Shown here: in pieces, positions 25,801 through 37,800 of the stretch
Position numbering within the stretch: position 1 is the first letter of the stretch
Layout: each line of letters begins with the position of its first letter
NCBI RefSeq assembly: GCF_026151205.1
Contig: NC_087076.1
Location: forward strand, 22,686,828-22,750,827
Direction of reading: 5' to 3'
DNA length: 64,000 bases
Source of the DNA: Bolinopsis microptera
Lineage: Eukaryota; Ctenophora; Tentaculata; Lobata; Bolinopsidae
Position numbers and translations under genes: made by a program
Notes under the pieces: model-generated
What the model saw: the letters and a program-made list of their open reading frames with translations, nothing else
What the model was told of the DNA's origin: nothing
Databases searched by the model: none

Positions 25801-28800
25801 ACCAACGGTTTCCTTCTCCCGAGAACATGAACAGTAGTGCACCAGTTCTCTTCAAAATAGTAGACCAACGGTTTCCTTCTCCCGAGAACAGTAGTGCACC
25901 AGTTCTCTTCAAAACAGTTAAGCATTAAATAATTCAGTAAACCGTTTCCTTATCCTGTGGATAACTTGGAGCAACAGATTCCTTCTCCTGGGAACAATGT
26001 TTCACGCCCAGAACACTTACGGAATACAATTGAGTGCCCTGCCGGTATTTTTGACTCTCGTTAACAGTAACATGCTCGGCCCATGCCCGTCTCCAGAATG
26101 GTTACAAAGGTAAAACGCCAGCACCCTCAAGAGAACAATACCAATAACCTTCTCTGGATTTCTACAGTTCATACAGTTCTACAGTTCCATAGGTATACAA
26201 ATGTAAATAAACCTCTTAAGCACACATCCAAGTAAAATGACATCCAAGGAATGACATAAAGATCTCTTCTCTGTGGGGGTAGTCAAACAATATGATGACC
26301 CTATTAAAGCTGAACGAATAACAACATAGTTGAAGGAATTACAACATGAGTTGGGTAGGGCAAAATGTCAAAGTTACACCCCTCTCATCCTGAGCTGTAT
26401 TTTACTAAACTAAACAGTCACACCCTGCTCCTGTTACACTAAGCTAACAGTTACACCCCGGCCCCTGTGTTACAATAAGCTAACAGTAACACCCCGCCCC
26501 CTTTGTAACACTAAGCTAACAGTTACTTCCTGCCCCCTGTGTTATACCAAGCTAACAGTTATCAGGTGTGCGCAGGATTTTTGAAAGGGCAAAGCGCCGG
26601 CTCTGAGGTTACCGTTGCGAGCAGCCCCCGGAAAATTGTTCGACTGGATTATATACTAAACCAATAGGATATCATACAGAAGGTTCAAAGCAGCAGTTGA
26701 TTAGACAATTTGTTATTAGTAATATTTTGAATTAAAAACTTGGACAAATTAAAATTAAAGATAGCACGAGTTTTAAGTTATTCTGGATATCTCCAGTCTG
26801 AAAAGATGCCGTATGGCTTAGCGTACGCTTTTTGGTACTGGATCGTGATGTCCCATGATTCTGAAATAATGATGTTTTTTGACCCTTCTGATTAAGACTG
26901 AGGCTGATCCTCAGAGCTTTCCAATTATATTAATCTGCCTATCTCAAATCTCTTTTGAGCCTCATCATACCCACTCAACTATGAGGATTGGCTTCCTAGA
27001 TTTAGGAGCAGCCAACCCATGGAAATTATATATGCACAAGGCATGTGTATCGACCTAATTAATTCGAACCTACTATATTCGTTTAAAAATAAAACTTTTG
27101 CATCATGTCATTAACGCAAATGTTTGTGAAAATGTTTATAAAATTGTTTATAAAATTATTTTGTTGCTCTGTAGAAGGCAATTAAAAAAAATTCTGGGTC
27201 AGCATTTCAAAAAGGGCCAGGGGCGGGGGCCGGCGCGGGGGGCGATCGCCTACATCGCCACCCGCCTGCGAACCAGGCCTCCCACCCTCAAATTCCCTAA
27301 AATTCTAGGTTTTAAAGGTGGTTTTCTTGGTTTTCAAACCCCTTAATTCAAGGTTTTCAGATAGCCATTTTCAAGGTTTTCAAGGTTTTTTAAGACGAAT
27401 ATGTATGTTTGCACTACGAAAACTTGTTAATTTTATCTATTTTCTCAAAACTAATGAATGAAATAATATAACCTGGACTAGGTTAGGATTGCTCAAAACA
27501 TAAATGAGGGGACTGGTGGGGCAAAGGATATGATTTTAAGCAAGAAAACTGCCGGAGGCGAAATTTATAGTTGAAATTCAAGGTTTTCAAGCGTTTTTGT
27601 GAAAATCCAAGGTTTGCAAGGTTTTTGATTCAAAATATCAGAAATCAAGGTTCTCAAGGGTTTCAAGGTTGGCTGCTGCCACACGCCCATGACAGTTACA
27701 CCCCGGCATCTATGTTACAGTTAGCTAACAGTTTCACCCCCCGGCCCTGTGTTCAGATAGCTGTATGCAATGTCTCTCAAAACTTGATTTTATAAGCTGT
27801 TCCTGATAGAATGATATCCTATCAGGAGCTCCCATGGAAAAATATTGTTCCTAGCCAAAGTTGCCCCATAAAGTTATCAGCTTTTCAAATAAAATAATCA
27901 AAAAAAGGCCTATTTTAAAATTTTGATGAGACATAATTTTTCTAAATGGTCCTTAGAACATATCCTGAAAGTTTCAAGGTGATTGCTCAAAAATGTAGGA
28001 GAAGATGGAATTTTAGTTTTCAAGGCGCGCCTAATTAAAACCGCTTGCGCAAATACACTTACATGTAATGAGCGATGACCTTTTGACGGTCATACCCTTT
28101 GACTAGGAACAATAATTTTCCTTAGCAGCAATGATTCTAAACATTTCAATGCTCACGTTTGACTAATTAAGCTAATGATTGATCTGAAAAGAAACATATT
28201 GTATGAAGTAAAGTCACTGGTAATTTGAACAGCTAAGAGCGTAAAATGGGGTTGGCTAATTAACTCAACAACCAGAAGCCTGAGGACTAAATAACAAGCC
28301 TCTACCCCACTAATATCTGAATTTTTGAACATCCAGTTACCCAAGTTTAGATTATATTCCTAACTATAATCAGCAGTAGAGTTATTTTCATTTTCTCTAT
28401 TATCACCACAGGCTAGAGCATAATTTAAGTAGGTTTTGGTCTATTAAATCGACAGCCAGCATGATGCCTGAGGAAGTTTAAACTAGGCTTTACCCCACTT
28501 AATATGATCATTTTACTACTCAATTTACGCCCCTAACTTCAATCAGAAAACCGAGTCATTTTGATTTTAAGTGCAGTGGTCGCCACATGCTCAAACTGCA
28601 GCATAAATTTTGGGTATTATGAGGACCTTTTTCACAGATGATTTCCAATGCCCATTAAGGCATTCCCAATAATACCCCTTGGTTCCTCCATAGTTCTAAC
28701 CATATAATGGCCAAACCATATGTTCTAACATAATTATTTTAATGACCAAACCTTAGTTGATTACATCTTTCATCCCGAATTGAAGCTTGACAGGATATTC

Positions 28801-31800
28801 CGCCTTTTTTCTGCCTGCTGAAATTCTTGTTACTCCTTCGAAGCTTGCAAAGCGTGTATATGTCACTTTGTGTCTAAAGTTCCTGGTCCCTGAAGGATTT
28901 TGATTGAGCAGCAGTTTAAATACGAATTTTTTAGAATCTAAAGTCCAATGATTCACAGATAATTAAGAAAACAGAAATTACAAAGTAAAAAGCAGTTATT
29001 TAGACCTTTATGGAAGCTGTGAATGTTGTGCAATAATCTTTGTGATGTTCTTATCATAATCTCACTATTCTAACACTCCTCAGCATATCAACTCTTTCAA
29101 CCTGAACAGAAATGTAAAATAAAAAGCTTTTTCGTGGCACACCTGTGCATTTTGAGTTTGTGCCACAATATTATAAAAGTTAAAATTATTATTTATATTT
29201 CATATGTAACAATCAAAGCGAGATATTACTTTTAGGTAATTAGTGGTTATCTCCCAAAAGGATTCTCACCAGTATATAATTTGAATAATCAAATTGAATA
29301 ATCAAATCTGAAATCAAACACAAAATACCTTTCTTTTACAGAGCAAATGTGTGACTTTCGTGGTGAATCATATGAAAACTTTCCCAAGTCTGCTATCCTT
29401 GTTACCAACTGACCATATCATAGCATAGACAAACCGTATGAAACATCCTAGATTATTGTAGTTTGAGAAGTCAAAACATGAATAATTAGCTCACACCTCT
29501 GAAGAGGCAATGAAGGAATAAGAATATCACGCATCGAATGGACCAAAGTGCATCAACTTTATATCAAAAGTGTATCAAAGTATCAACTTACTGCCAACGA
29601 TACAGTAGTTCTTTACAAAAAAATTCGTTTTTAGATAGAAGGTAATTCTTGGCAGACGACATTGCAAAACTAGACAAGAAAACCAAAACTTTCATGATAA
29701 ACTACTATTTACTGGCCAGTCTGAACTAACAAAATAGTCTGAACTAACAAAATAAACCTCGCTGGTCGATTAGGAGGATGAGAGAGACAACAATAACATG
29801 CACCTGAAAAAAACAGCAGGTTTGTGGCAGGTATAATGAGTGGCGAGAAGGTTAGCGCTCGATTCATAGGTGATTTTAAATTATATTATAGTTGGTGAGC
29901 CGCGCGCCAAATGAAAAAAAATTTCATAAATGATGAATCCAAAATCTAAATTTAGTTATATTCATAAGTCATTTGAAAATACCAAATACTGTCACAGAGT
30001 ATTAGAAATAAAATTAAACAAACAAATCAAAATTTGTACTTAACCCAAGTACAACGGAAATCATTTTAAAATCATCTAAACTAAACTTTTGATTTTGAGC
30101 CTGCAGCTTACTTTGTTAACTTAAAATAAATTTAAAATGCTAAACAATTTTTCGCGGCGGTCATCAAGATAAATTCGAATTTTTAATCTAAAATAAGCCC
30201 CCCCCCCCCCCCTCCCCTATTGTTTAGGAAGTTGACAGACATAATAAAAATCACATAAACATAGTGCCAAAAATGAAAATAATTTAGCAAATCTAAAATA
30301 ATATATTAATCCACATTACATTTATATTTAAAAAACATAAAAGTAATTGTATGAAATGAATTAACATGATTTTGTAAAATGAAAAAATAATTGCCGAATT
30401 CGTTTTCGGAATTAATTAAACTCAGCTTGTACATTTGTTTTCGTGTGGCTCAGATAATATTATTTTAAAATGGCATGGCTTGCATTATAATTATATAAAA
30501 GTGTTTGATAGCAAAATCATTTCAATGACAACTATAAACTTTTCTTAAACTAGCGGGGTTGATTTTGAGAGTTTTCAATTTTGGCTTTGAAAAAAGTGAC
30601 ATGTGACAGCTCCGTTTAAATTGTTTAGCAATATTATATGATATAATATAAAAATTGAAAAAAGGCAAAATAAACGATGGAGCCATGCTGCAGTATGCAG
30701 TTGCATTTATTAAAAATAATATTGTTGTTTATTTATTTGAATTTTAATATTCTTAAAAATGAATACAATTCAATTTGCAATTCATATTCAATATTCATGA
30801 TTTATGAATATGAAACTATTTTTCATTTTTTTTCATTTGGCGCGCGGCTCACCAACTATAATATAATTTAAAATCACCTATGAATCGAGCGCTAACCTTC
30901 TCGCCACTCATTTTACCTGCCACAAACCTGCTGTTTTTTCAGGTGCATGTTATTGTTGTCTCTCTCATCCTCCAATCGACCAGCCGAGGTTTATTTTGTT
31001 AGTTCAGACTATTTTGTTAGTTCAGACTGCCAGTAAATAGTAGTTATCATGAAAGTTTTGGTTTTCTTGTCTAGTTTTGAAATGTCGTTCTGCCAAGAAT
31101 TAGCCTTCTATCGTAAAACGAATTTTTTTGTAAAGAACTACTGTATCGTTTGCAGTGGTATTCTTGTGGCAGTAAGTTGATACTTTGATACACTTTTGAT
31201 ATAAAGTTGATGCACTTTGATCCATTCGATGCGTGATATTCTTATTCCTTCATTGCCTCTTCAGAGGTGTGAGCTAATTATTCATGTTTTGACTTCTCAA
31301 ACTACAATAATCTAGGATGTTTCATACGGTTGTCTATGCTATGATATGGTCAGTTGGTAACAAGGATAGCAGACTTGGGAAAGTTTTCATATGATTCACC
31401 ACGAAAGTCACACATTTGCTCTGTAAAAGAAAGGTATTTTGTTGTTTGATTTCAGATTTGATTATTCAATTTGATTATTCAAATTATATACTGGTGAGAA
31501 TCCTTTTGGGAGGATAACCACTAATTACCTAAAAGTAATATCTCGCTTTGATTGTTACATATGAAATATAAATAATAATTTTAACTTTTATAATATTGTG
31601 GCACAAAACTCAAAATGCACAGGTGTGCCACGAAAAAGCTTTTTATTTTACATTTCTGTTCAGGTTGAAAGAGTTGATATGCTGAGGAGTGTTAGAATGG
31701 AGATTATGATAAGAACATCACAAAGATGTATTGCACAACATTCACAGCTTCATAAAGGTCTAAATAACTGCTTTTTACTTGTAATTCTGTTTTCTTAATT

Positions 31801-34800
31801 ATCTGTGAATACATTTGGACTTTAGATTCTAAAAAATTCGTATTTAACTGCTGCTCAATCAAAATCCTTCAGGGACCAGGAACTTAAGACACAAAGTGAC
31901 ATATACACGCTTTGCAACTTCGAAGGAGTAGACAAGAATTTCAGCAGCAGAAAAAAGGCGGAATATCCTGTCAAGCTTCAATTCGGATTGAAAGATGAAA
32001 TCAACTAAGGTTTGTCATTAAAATAATTATGTTAGAACATATGGTTTGGCCATTATATGGTTAGAACTATGGGGGAAGCCAAGGGGTATTATTGGGAATG
32101 CCTTAATGGGCATTGGAAATCATCTGTGAAAAAGGTCCTCATAATTACCCAAAATTATGCTGCAGTTTGATGCATGTTGCGACCACTGCACTTAAAATCA
32201 AAATGACTCGGTTTCTGATTGAAGTTAGGGGCTTAAATTGAGTAGTAAAATGATCATATTAAGTGGGGTAAAGCCTAGGTTAAACTTCCTCAGGCATCAT
32301 GCTGGGCTGTCGATTTAATAGACCAAAACCTACTTAAATTATGCTCTAGCCTGTGGTGATAATAGAGAAAATGAAAATAACTCTACTGCTGATTATAGTT
32401 AGGAATATAATCTAAACTTGGGTAACTGGATGTTCAAAATTCAGATTATTAGTGGGGTAGAGCTTGGTTTTTAAGTCCTCAGGCTTCTGGTTGTTGAGTT
32501 AATTAGCCAAACCCCATTTTTACGCTCTTAGCTGTTCAAATTACCAGTGACTTTACTTCATACAATATGTTTCTTTTCAGATCAATCATTAGCTTAATTA
32601 GTCAAACGTGAGCATTGAAATGTTTAGAATCATTGCTGCTAAGGAAAATTATTGTTCCTAGTCAAGGGTATGACCGGTCAAAGGTCATCGCTCATTACAT
32701 GTAATTGTATTGCGCAAGCGGTTTTCAATAGCGCGCCTTGAAAACTAAAATTCCATCTTCTCCTACATTTTTTGAGCAATCACCTTGAAACTTTCAGGAT
32801 ATGTTCTAAGGACCATTTAGAAAAATTATGTCTCATCAAAATTTTAAAATAGGCCTTTTTTTGATTATTTTATTTGAAAAGCTGATAACTTTATGGGGCA
32901 ACTTTGGCTAGGAACAATATTTTCCATGGGAGCTCCTGATAGATATCATTCTATCAGGAACAGCTATAAAATCAATTTTGAGAGACATTGCATACAGCTA
33001 TCTGAAACACAGGGGCCGGGGTGAAACTGTTAGCTAACTGTAACATAGATGCCGGGGTGTAACTGTCATGGGCGTGTGCAGCAGCCAACCTTGAAACCCT
33101 TGAGAACCTTGATTTCTGATATTTTGAATCAAAAACCTTGCAAACCTTGGATTTTCACAAAAACGCTTGAAAACCTTGAATTTCAACTATAAATTTCGCC
33201 TCCGGCAGTTTTCTTGCTTAAAATCATATCCTTTGCCCCACCAGTCCCCTCATTTATGTTTTGAGCAATCCTAACCTAGTCCAGGTTATATTATTTCATT
33301 CATTAGTTTTGAGAAAATAGATAAAATTAACAAGTTTTCGTAGTGCAAACATACATATTCGTCTTAAAAAACCTTGAAAACCTTGAAAATGGCTATCTGA
33401 AAACCTTGAATTAAGGGTTTGAAACCAAGAAAACCACCTTTAAAACCTAGAATTTTAGGGAATTTGAGGGTGGGAGGCCTGGTTCGCAGGCGGGTGGCGA
33501 TGTAGGCGATCGCCCCCCGCGCCGGCCCCCGCCCCTGGCCCTTTTTGAAATGCTGACCCAGAATTTTTTTTAATTGCCTTCTACAGAGCAACAAAATAAT
33601 TTTATAAACAATTTTATAAACATTTTCACAAACATTTGCGTTAATGACATGATGCAAAAGTTTTATTTTTAAACGAATATAGTAGGTTCGAATTAATTAG
33701 GTCGATACACATGCCTTGTGCATATATAATTTCCATGGGTTGGCTGCTCCTAAATCTAGGAAGCCAATCCTCATAGTTGAGTGGGTATGATGAGGCTCAA
33801 AAGAGATTTGAGATAGGCAGATTAATATAATTGGAAAGCTCTGAGGATCAGCCTCAGTCTTAATCAGAAGGGTCAAAAAACATCATTATTTCAGAATCAT
33901 GGGACATCACGATCCAGTACCAAAAAGCGTACGCTAAGCCATACGGCATCTTTTCAGACTGGAGATATCCAGAATAACTTAAAACTCGTGCTATCTTTAA
34001 TTTTAATTTGTCCAATGTTTTAAATTCAAAATATTACTAATAACAAATTGTCTAATCAACTGCTGCTTTGAACCTTCTGTATTGATATCCTATTGGTTTA
34101 GTATATAATCCAGTCGAACAATTTTCCGGGGGCTGCTCGCAACGGTAACCTCAGAGCCGGCGCTTTGCCCTTTCAAAAATCCTGCGCACACCTGATAACT
34201 GTTAGCTTGGTATAACACAGGGGGCAGGATGTAACTGTTAGCTTAGTGTTACAAAGGGGGCGGGGTGTTACTGTTAGCTTATTGTAACACAGGGGCCGGG
34301 GTGTAACTGTTAGCTTAGTGTAACAGGAGCAGGGTGTGACTGTTAGTTTAGTAAAATACAGCTCAGGATGAGAGGGGTGTAACTTTGACATTTTGCCCTA
34401 CCCAACTCATGTTGTAATTCCTTCAACTATGTTGTTATTCGTTCAGCTTTAATAGGGTCATCATATTGTTTGACTACCCCACAGAGAAGAGATCTTTATG
34501 TCATTCCTTGGATGTCATTTTACTTGGATGTGTGCTTAAGAGGTTTATTTACATTTGTATACCTATGGAACTGTAGAACTGTATGAACTGTAGAAATCCA
34601 GAGAAGGTTATTGGTATTGTTCTCTTGAGGGTGCTGGCGTTTTACCTTTGTAACCATTCTGGAGACGGGCATGGGCACGAGCATGTTACTGTTAACGAGA
34701 GTCAAAAATACCGGCAGGGCACTCAATTGTATTCCGTAAGTGTTCTGGGCGTGAAACATTGTTCCCAGGAGAAGGAATCTGTTGCTCCAAGTTATCCACA

Positions 34801-37800
34801 GGATAAGGAAACGGTTTACTGAATTATTTAATGCTTAACTGTTTTGAAGAGAACTGGTGCACTACTGTTCTCGGAGAAGGAAACCGTTGGTCTACTATTT
34901 TGAAGAGAACTGGTGCACTACTGTTCATGTTCTCGGGAGAAGGAAACCGTTGGTCTATTGTTTTGAGGAGAAATGGTCATGGTGCACTACTTTTCTTAGG
35001 AGAAGAAAACTGGTGCTTTACTATTTTCAAAAGAAAGGAAGTGGTACTTTTATTTGCCAAGATTACTGGTAAAACAATGTTTAAAGTCGACAATTAGTTT
35101 TTTATGAAATTTGGATAACATTTTGGCTTTAGCCTTCAGCAGAAAAATGATCGGTTTTGTCTAGATAAAACCTAAATCTTTATCTGTTTATCTAGATAAA
35201 AGATTTCATACCGATAATGGATAGCGATAGCCTATGAACGCCTTCGAAATCCCCCAGAATGAAATCCCCCAAAGTACCCAAAAATACCCCTTGGCTTCCC
35301 CTTTAAATATTCTATCCGATTTAAAAACATTTACTGTGGCGGAAAAAGTTTCAGCTACGAACCAGACTTTTTTATTCATTGACTGCAGTTAAATACAATC
35401 TACAATACAATGCACATTTTCATTGTGTTAATGATTCAGCAATTACTTTTACTAAATCATATCTTTATAAAGAGCCGTACTTCCCCTATTATAAATTTGT
35501 AATCCGAATTCCCTTCCTCAGCGTTCACAAATGTGGTCAATTTGACACGAACCGCTGTGTCGACAAGATAAATCCACGCAGCAAAGACACTGGACAGCGA
35601 CACAACTGGTTTGTCAATATTACTTACATTTGCTTCCTCTTGGCTCTTGCCCTCCATATTTGATTGGTCGCTGGATCAACCTCAGTGTCCACCTTGTCTT
35701 GATATAAAACAATCGCGGATAGAACAGAATCAGATAAACCACAATTAATCCACCTTTTTATCCAGGTTACGAAGTTACAAAGAGTGGCAGCCAAGAAACG
35801 TGATTATCTTCTGAACAAATGGTCGCCGACGACAGCTGAAATTGTGTTATTAGGATAAAAGGACTATTATTTAAAAACAAAAAATGAGTTACATTATATT
35901 GGATATTTTGAATATCAGTCAATTTTTAAGAGCCAATTACAAGACTGGCGATATCTGCAGAACGTATAATATTTAAAGTTTGACATTTTGAGATTCGGAA
36001 CTTCTGTGTACTTCTTTATAAATAACATTCACTTTGAAAATTGGAATATAAAAGCGTTTTCGTTAAAGCATTACAAAATATCAAAAGACTGAAAATTAGC
36101 TTCGCAACGAGCAAGAATGTCGTATTATTATCATCGGCCTCGGATTGGTTTTTACACTATATCCTCAAATCATGGCATATAATACAGAAACTGATTATGA
36201 CAGCATAGTTGGTTGTCGGATTGGTTGAAACTTAAATGCCCTCATATTATTTCATATAATTTGATTGTTATTTTAATTTGTATTCCATCATTTGGGTAAC
36301 TGTATCGGAAGTAATGAATAGATGGAAAGTGGCTTGTATCTGATTTACAAAAAGAAGTATAATTCATGCAGTCAGGTATTTGAAACCGTGTTACTATTTC
36401 AACGGTGACTGGCGGCCACTTTCTGTCGCAATTTTTGCCGCACTCATGAATCCCGGATTTTGGCACATTGAGACAAATTTGGGACAGAAATTTGAGGCAA
36501 TAGGTATGCCAGGGCTGACTTGTAATCAATCTGGCATGGTAGAGAGGGTACCGGGTCTGTTGGCTTAACTGGACGCTTGGCCTAACTTGACTAATGGCCT
36601 AACAAGTAATAGTATACTGAACAAACGGACGGATGGCCTATTCCTAACTTAGGGCAGATTTTAGGCCGATAGTCTACTTGAGGTCACCTGGCCTAACTGC
36701 ATGAGTGATGTGACCCGTAAGTGCACTGTATTGCTCTTAACATGAGCTGACAGGGCATGCTATATCCTAGCTCGATGACATGGACCAAATTAATTAGTCA
36801 AGTACATATTATATAAGTATATAGCCGTTGAGGAAAGGGTCCTTTTGGATCCAGCGCAGCGTCCAGAAATATTGGTGATCCCCCTGAAAACAGCTGATTC
36901 CCTTGTGTATGTGTGAGCTAACGAGCTCTTTATTGATGAGAGATATAGACATGGATCACGTCAGCATGGCCACTTACTCGTCGAAGCACGTCATCGGGCT
37001 CATATAGCATGCTTTGTCAGCTCATGGTGAGTAAAACGGTGCACGTACGGGTCTCATCACACTGTAGCCCGTCAGTCCAGTTAGGCCAAGCGACTAAAGG
37101 TGGACTGTTGGTCTGTTAAACTTCAATTTAAAGTAGTATTAGACCCCAAACGGTCGCCTGAACTAACTGGTCTTATGGCCTAATTCATGGATTTAGGCGC
37201 TAGTCCAGTTAGGCAAAGAGACCTAGAATCATTCAAAACTGGCTGGAAAGGTTAGTTCATATGCCACCTATCATACCAAAGCAAATTCAACTCAGTTTAT
37301 AAACAAAATAAAGGATATCGGGCCTTAAAAATTGACAAATTTTTTTCGAAAACTAGGCCAAAATTTCGGATTAATTCTCTGCGCGCGGAAACCGAACCTG
37401 TATTTTATAAATAAACGTGATAATGACAACAATTTACGTGGCATTATTTGCGCGACGCAAAATCTATAAACCCTCATTATAATGGGGGTTAAACTGTCAT
37501 TGCTAGCTGTCGTAGCTAGCTCAGTTTTTTAAGACAGCTACCTACGACAGCTAGCGCGCATCAACCCTCATTTCTAGCTGTCTTAGAAATTGCCTCCTAA
37601 GACAGCTAGAGCGCGCTAGCTGTCTTAGATTTTTTGTAGGGTTGGATTCCTCTGTTACAGGGTCTGCATGGGCCGGCATTAAACAATCAATAGTGTTTAT
37701 CCCACTCCTATCAGCAGGGCACTTTTCATCTCCCGATGAGGCATCGGATGCATATTGGTCTGAAATAAAGGGAATATTTATAAAAGCAATTAAATCACGG

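Larger units (their letters stand above)
23115..37641. mobile_element. 14.5-kb palindromic (giant foldback) element in a receptor exon
   Basis: The two arms are 23115-29922 and 30825-37641, nearly identical inverted copies around a 902-bp loop. The termini read CCCTACAAAAAATCTAAGAC and its exact complement. Flanking bases are TT on both sides (23113-23114, 37642-37643). Outer arms look identical by eye for at least 150 bp, and inner parts differ by scattered substitutions and indels. No transposase, polymerase or other long conserved ORF was found in the arms or the loop, so it looks non-autonomous. A 2-bp TT duplication with these ends matches no superfamily I can name with confidence. Confidence 0.88.

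Noticed and set aside
28753..28956. Basic 67-codon ORF in the left arm
   Set aside because: The right-arm copy has frame-changing indels, so there is no sign of selection for the protein.
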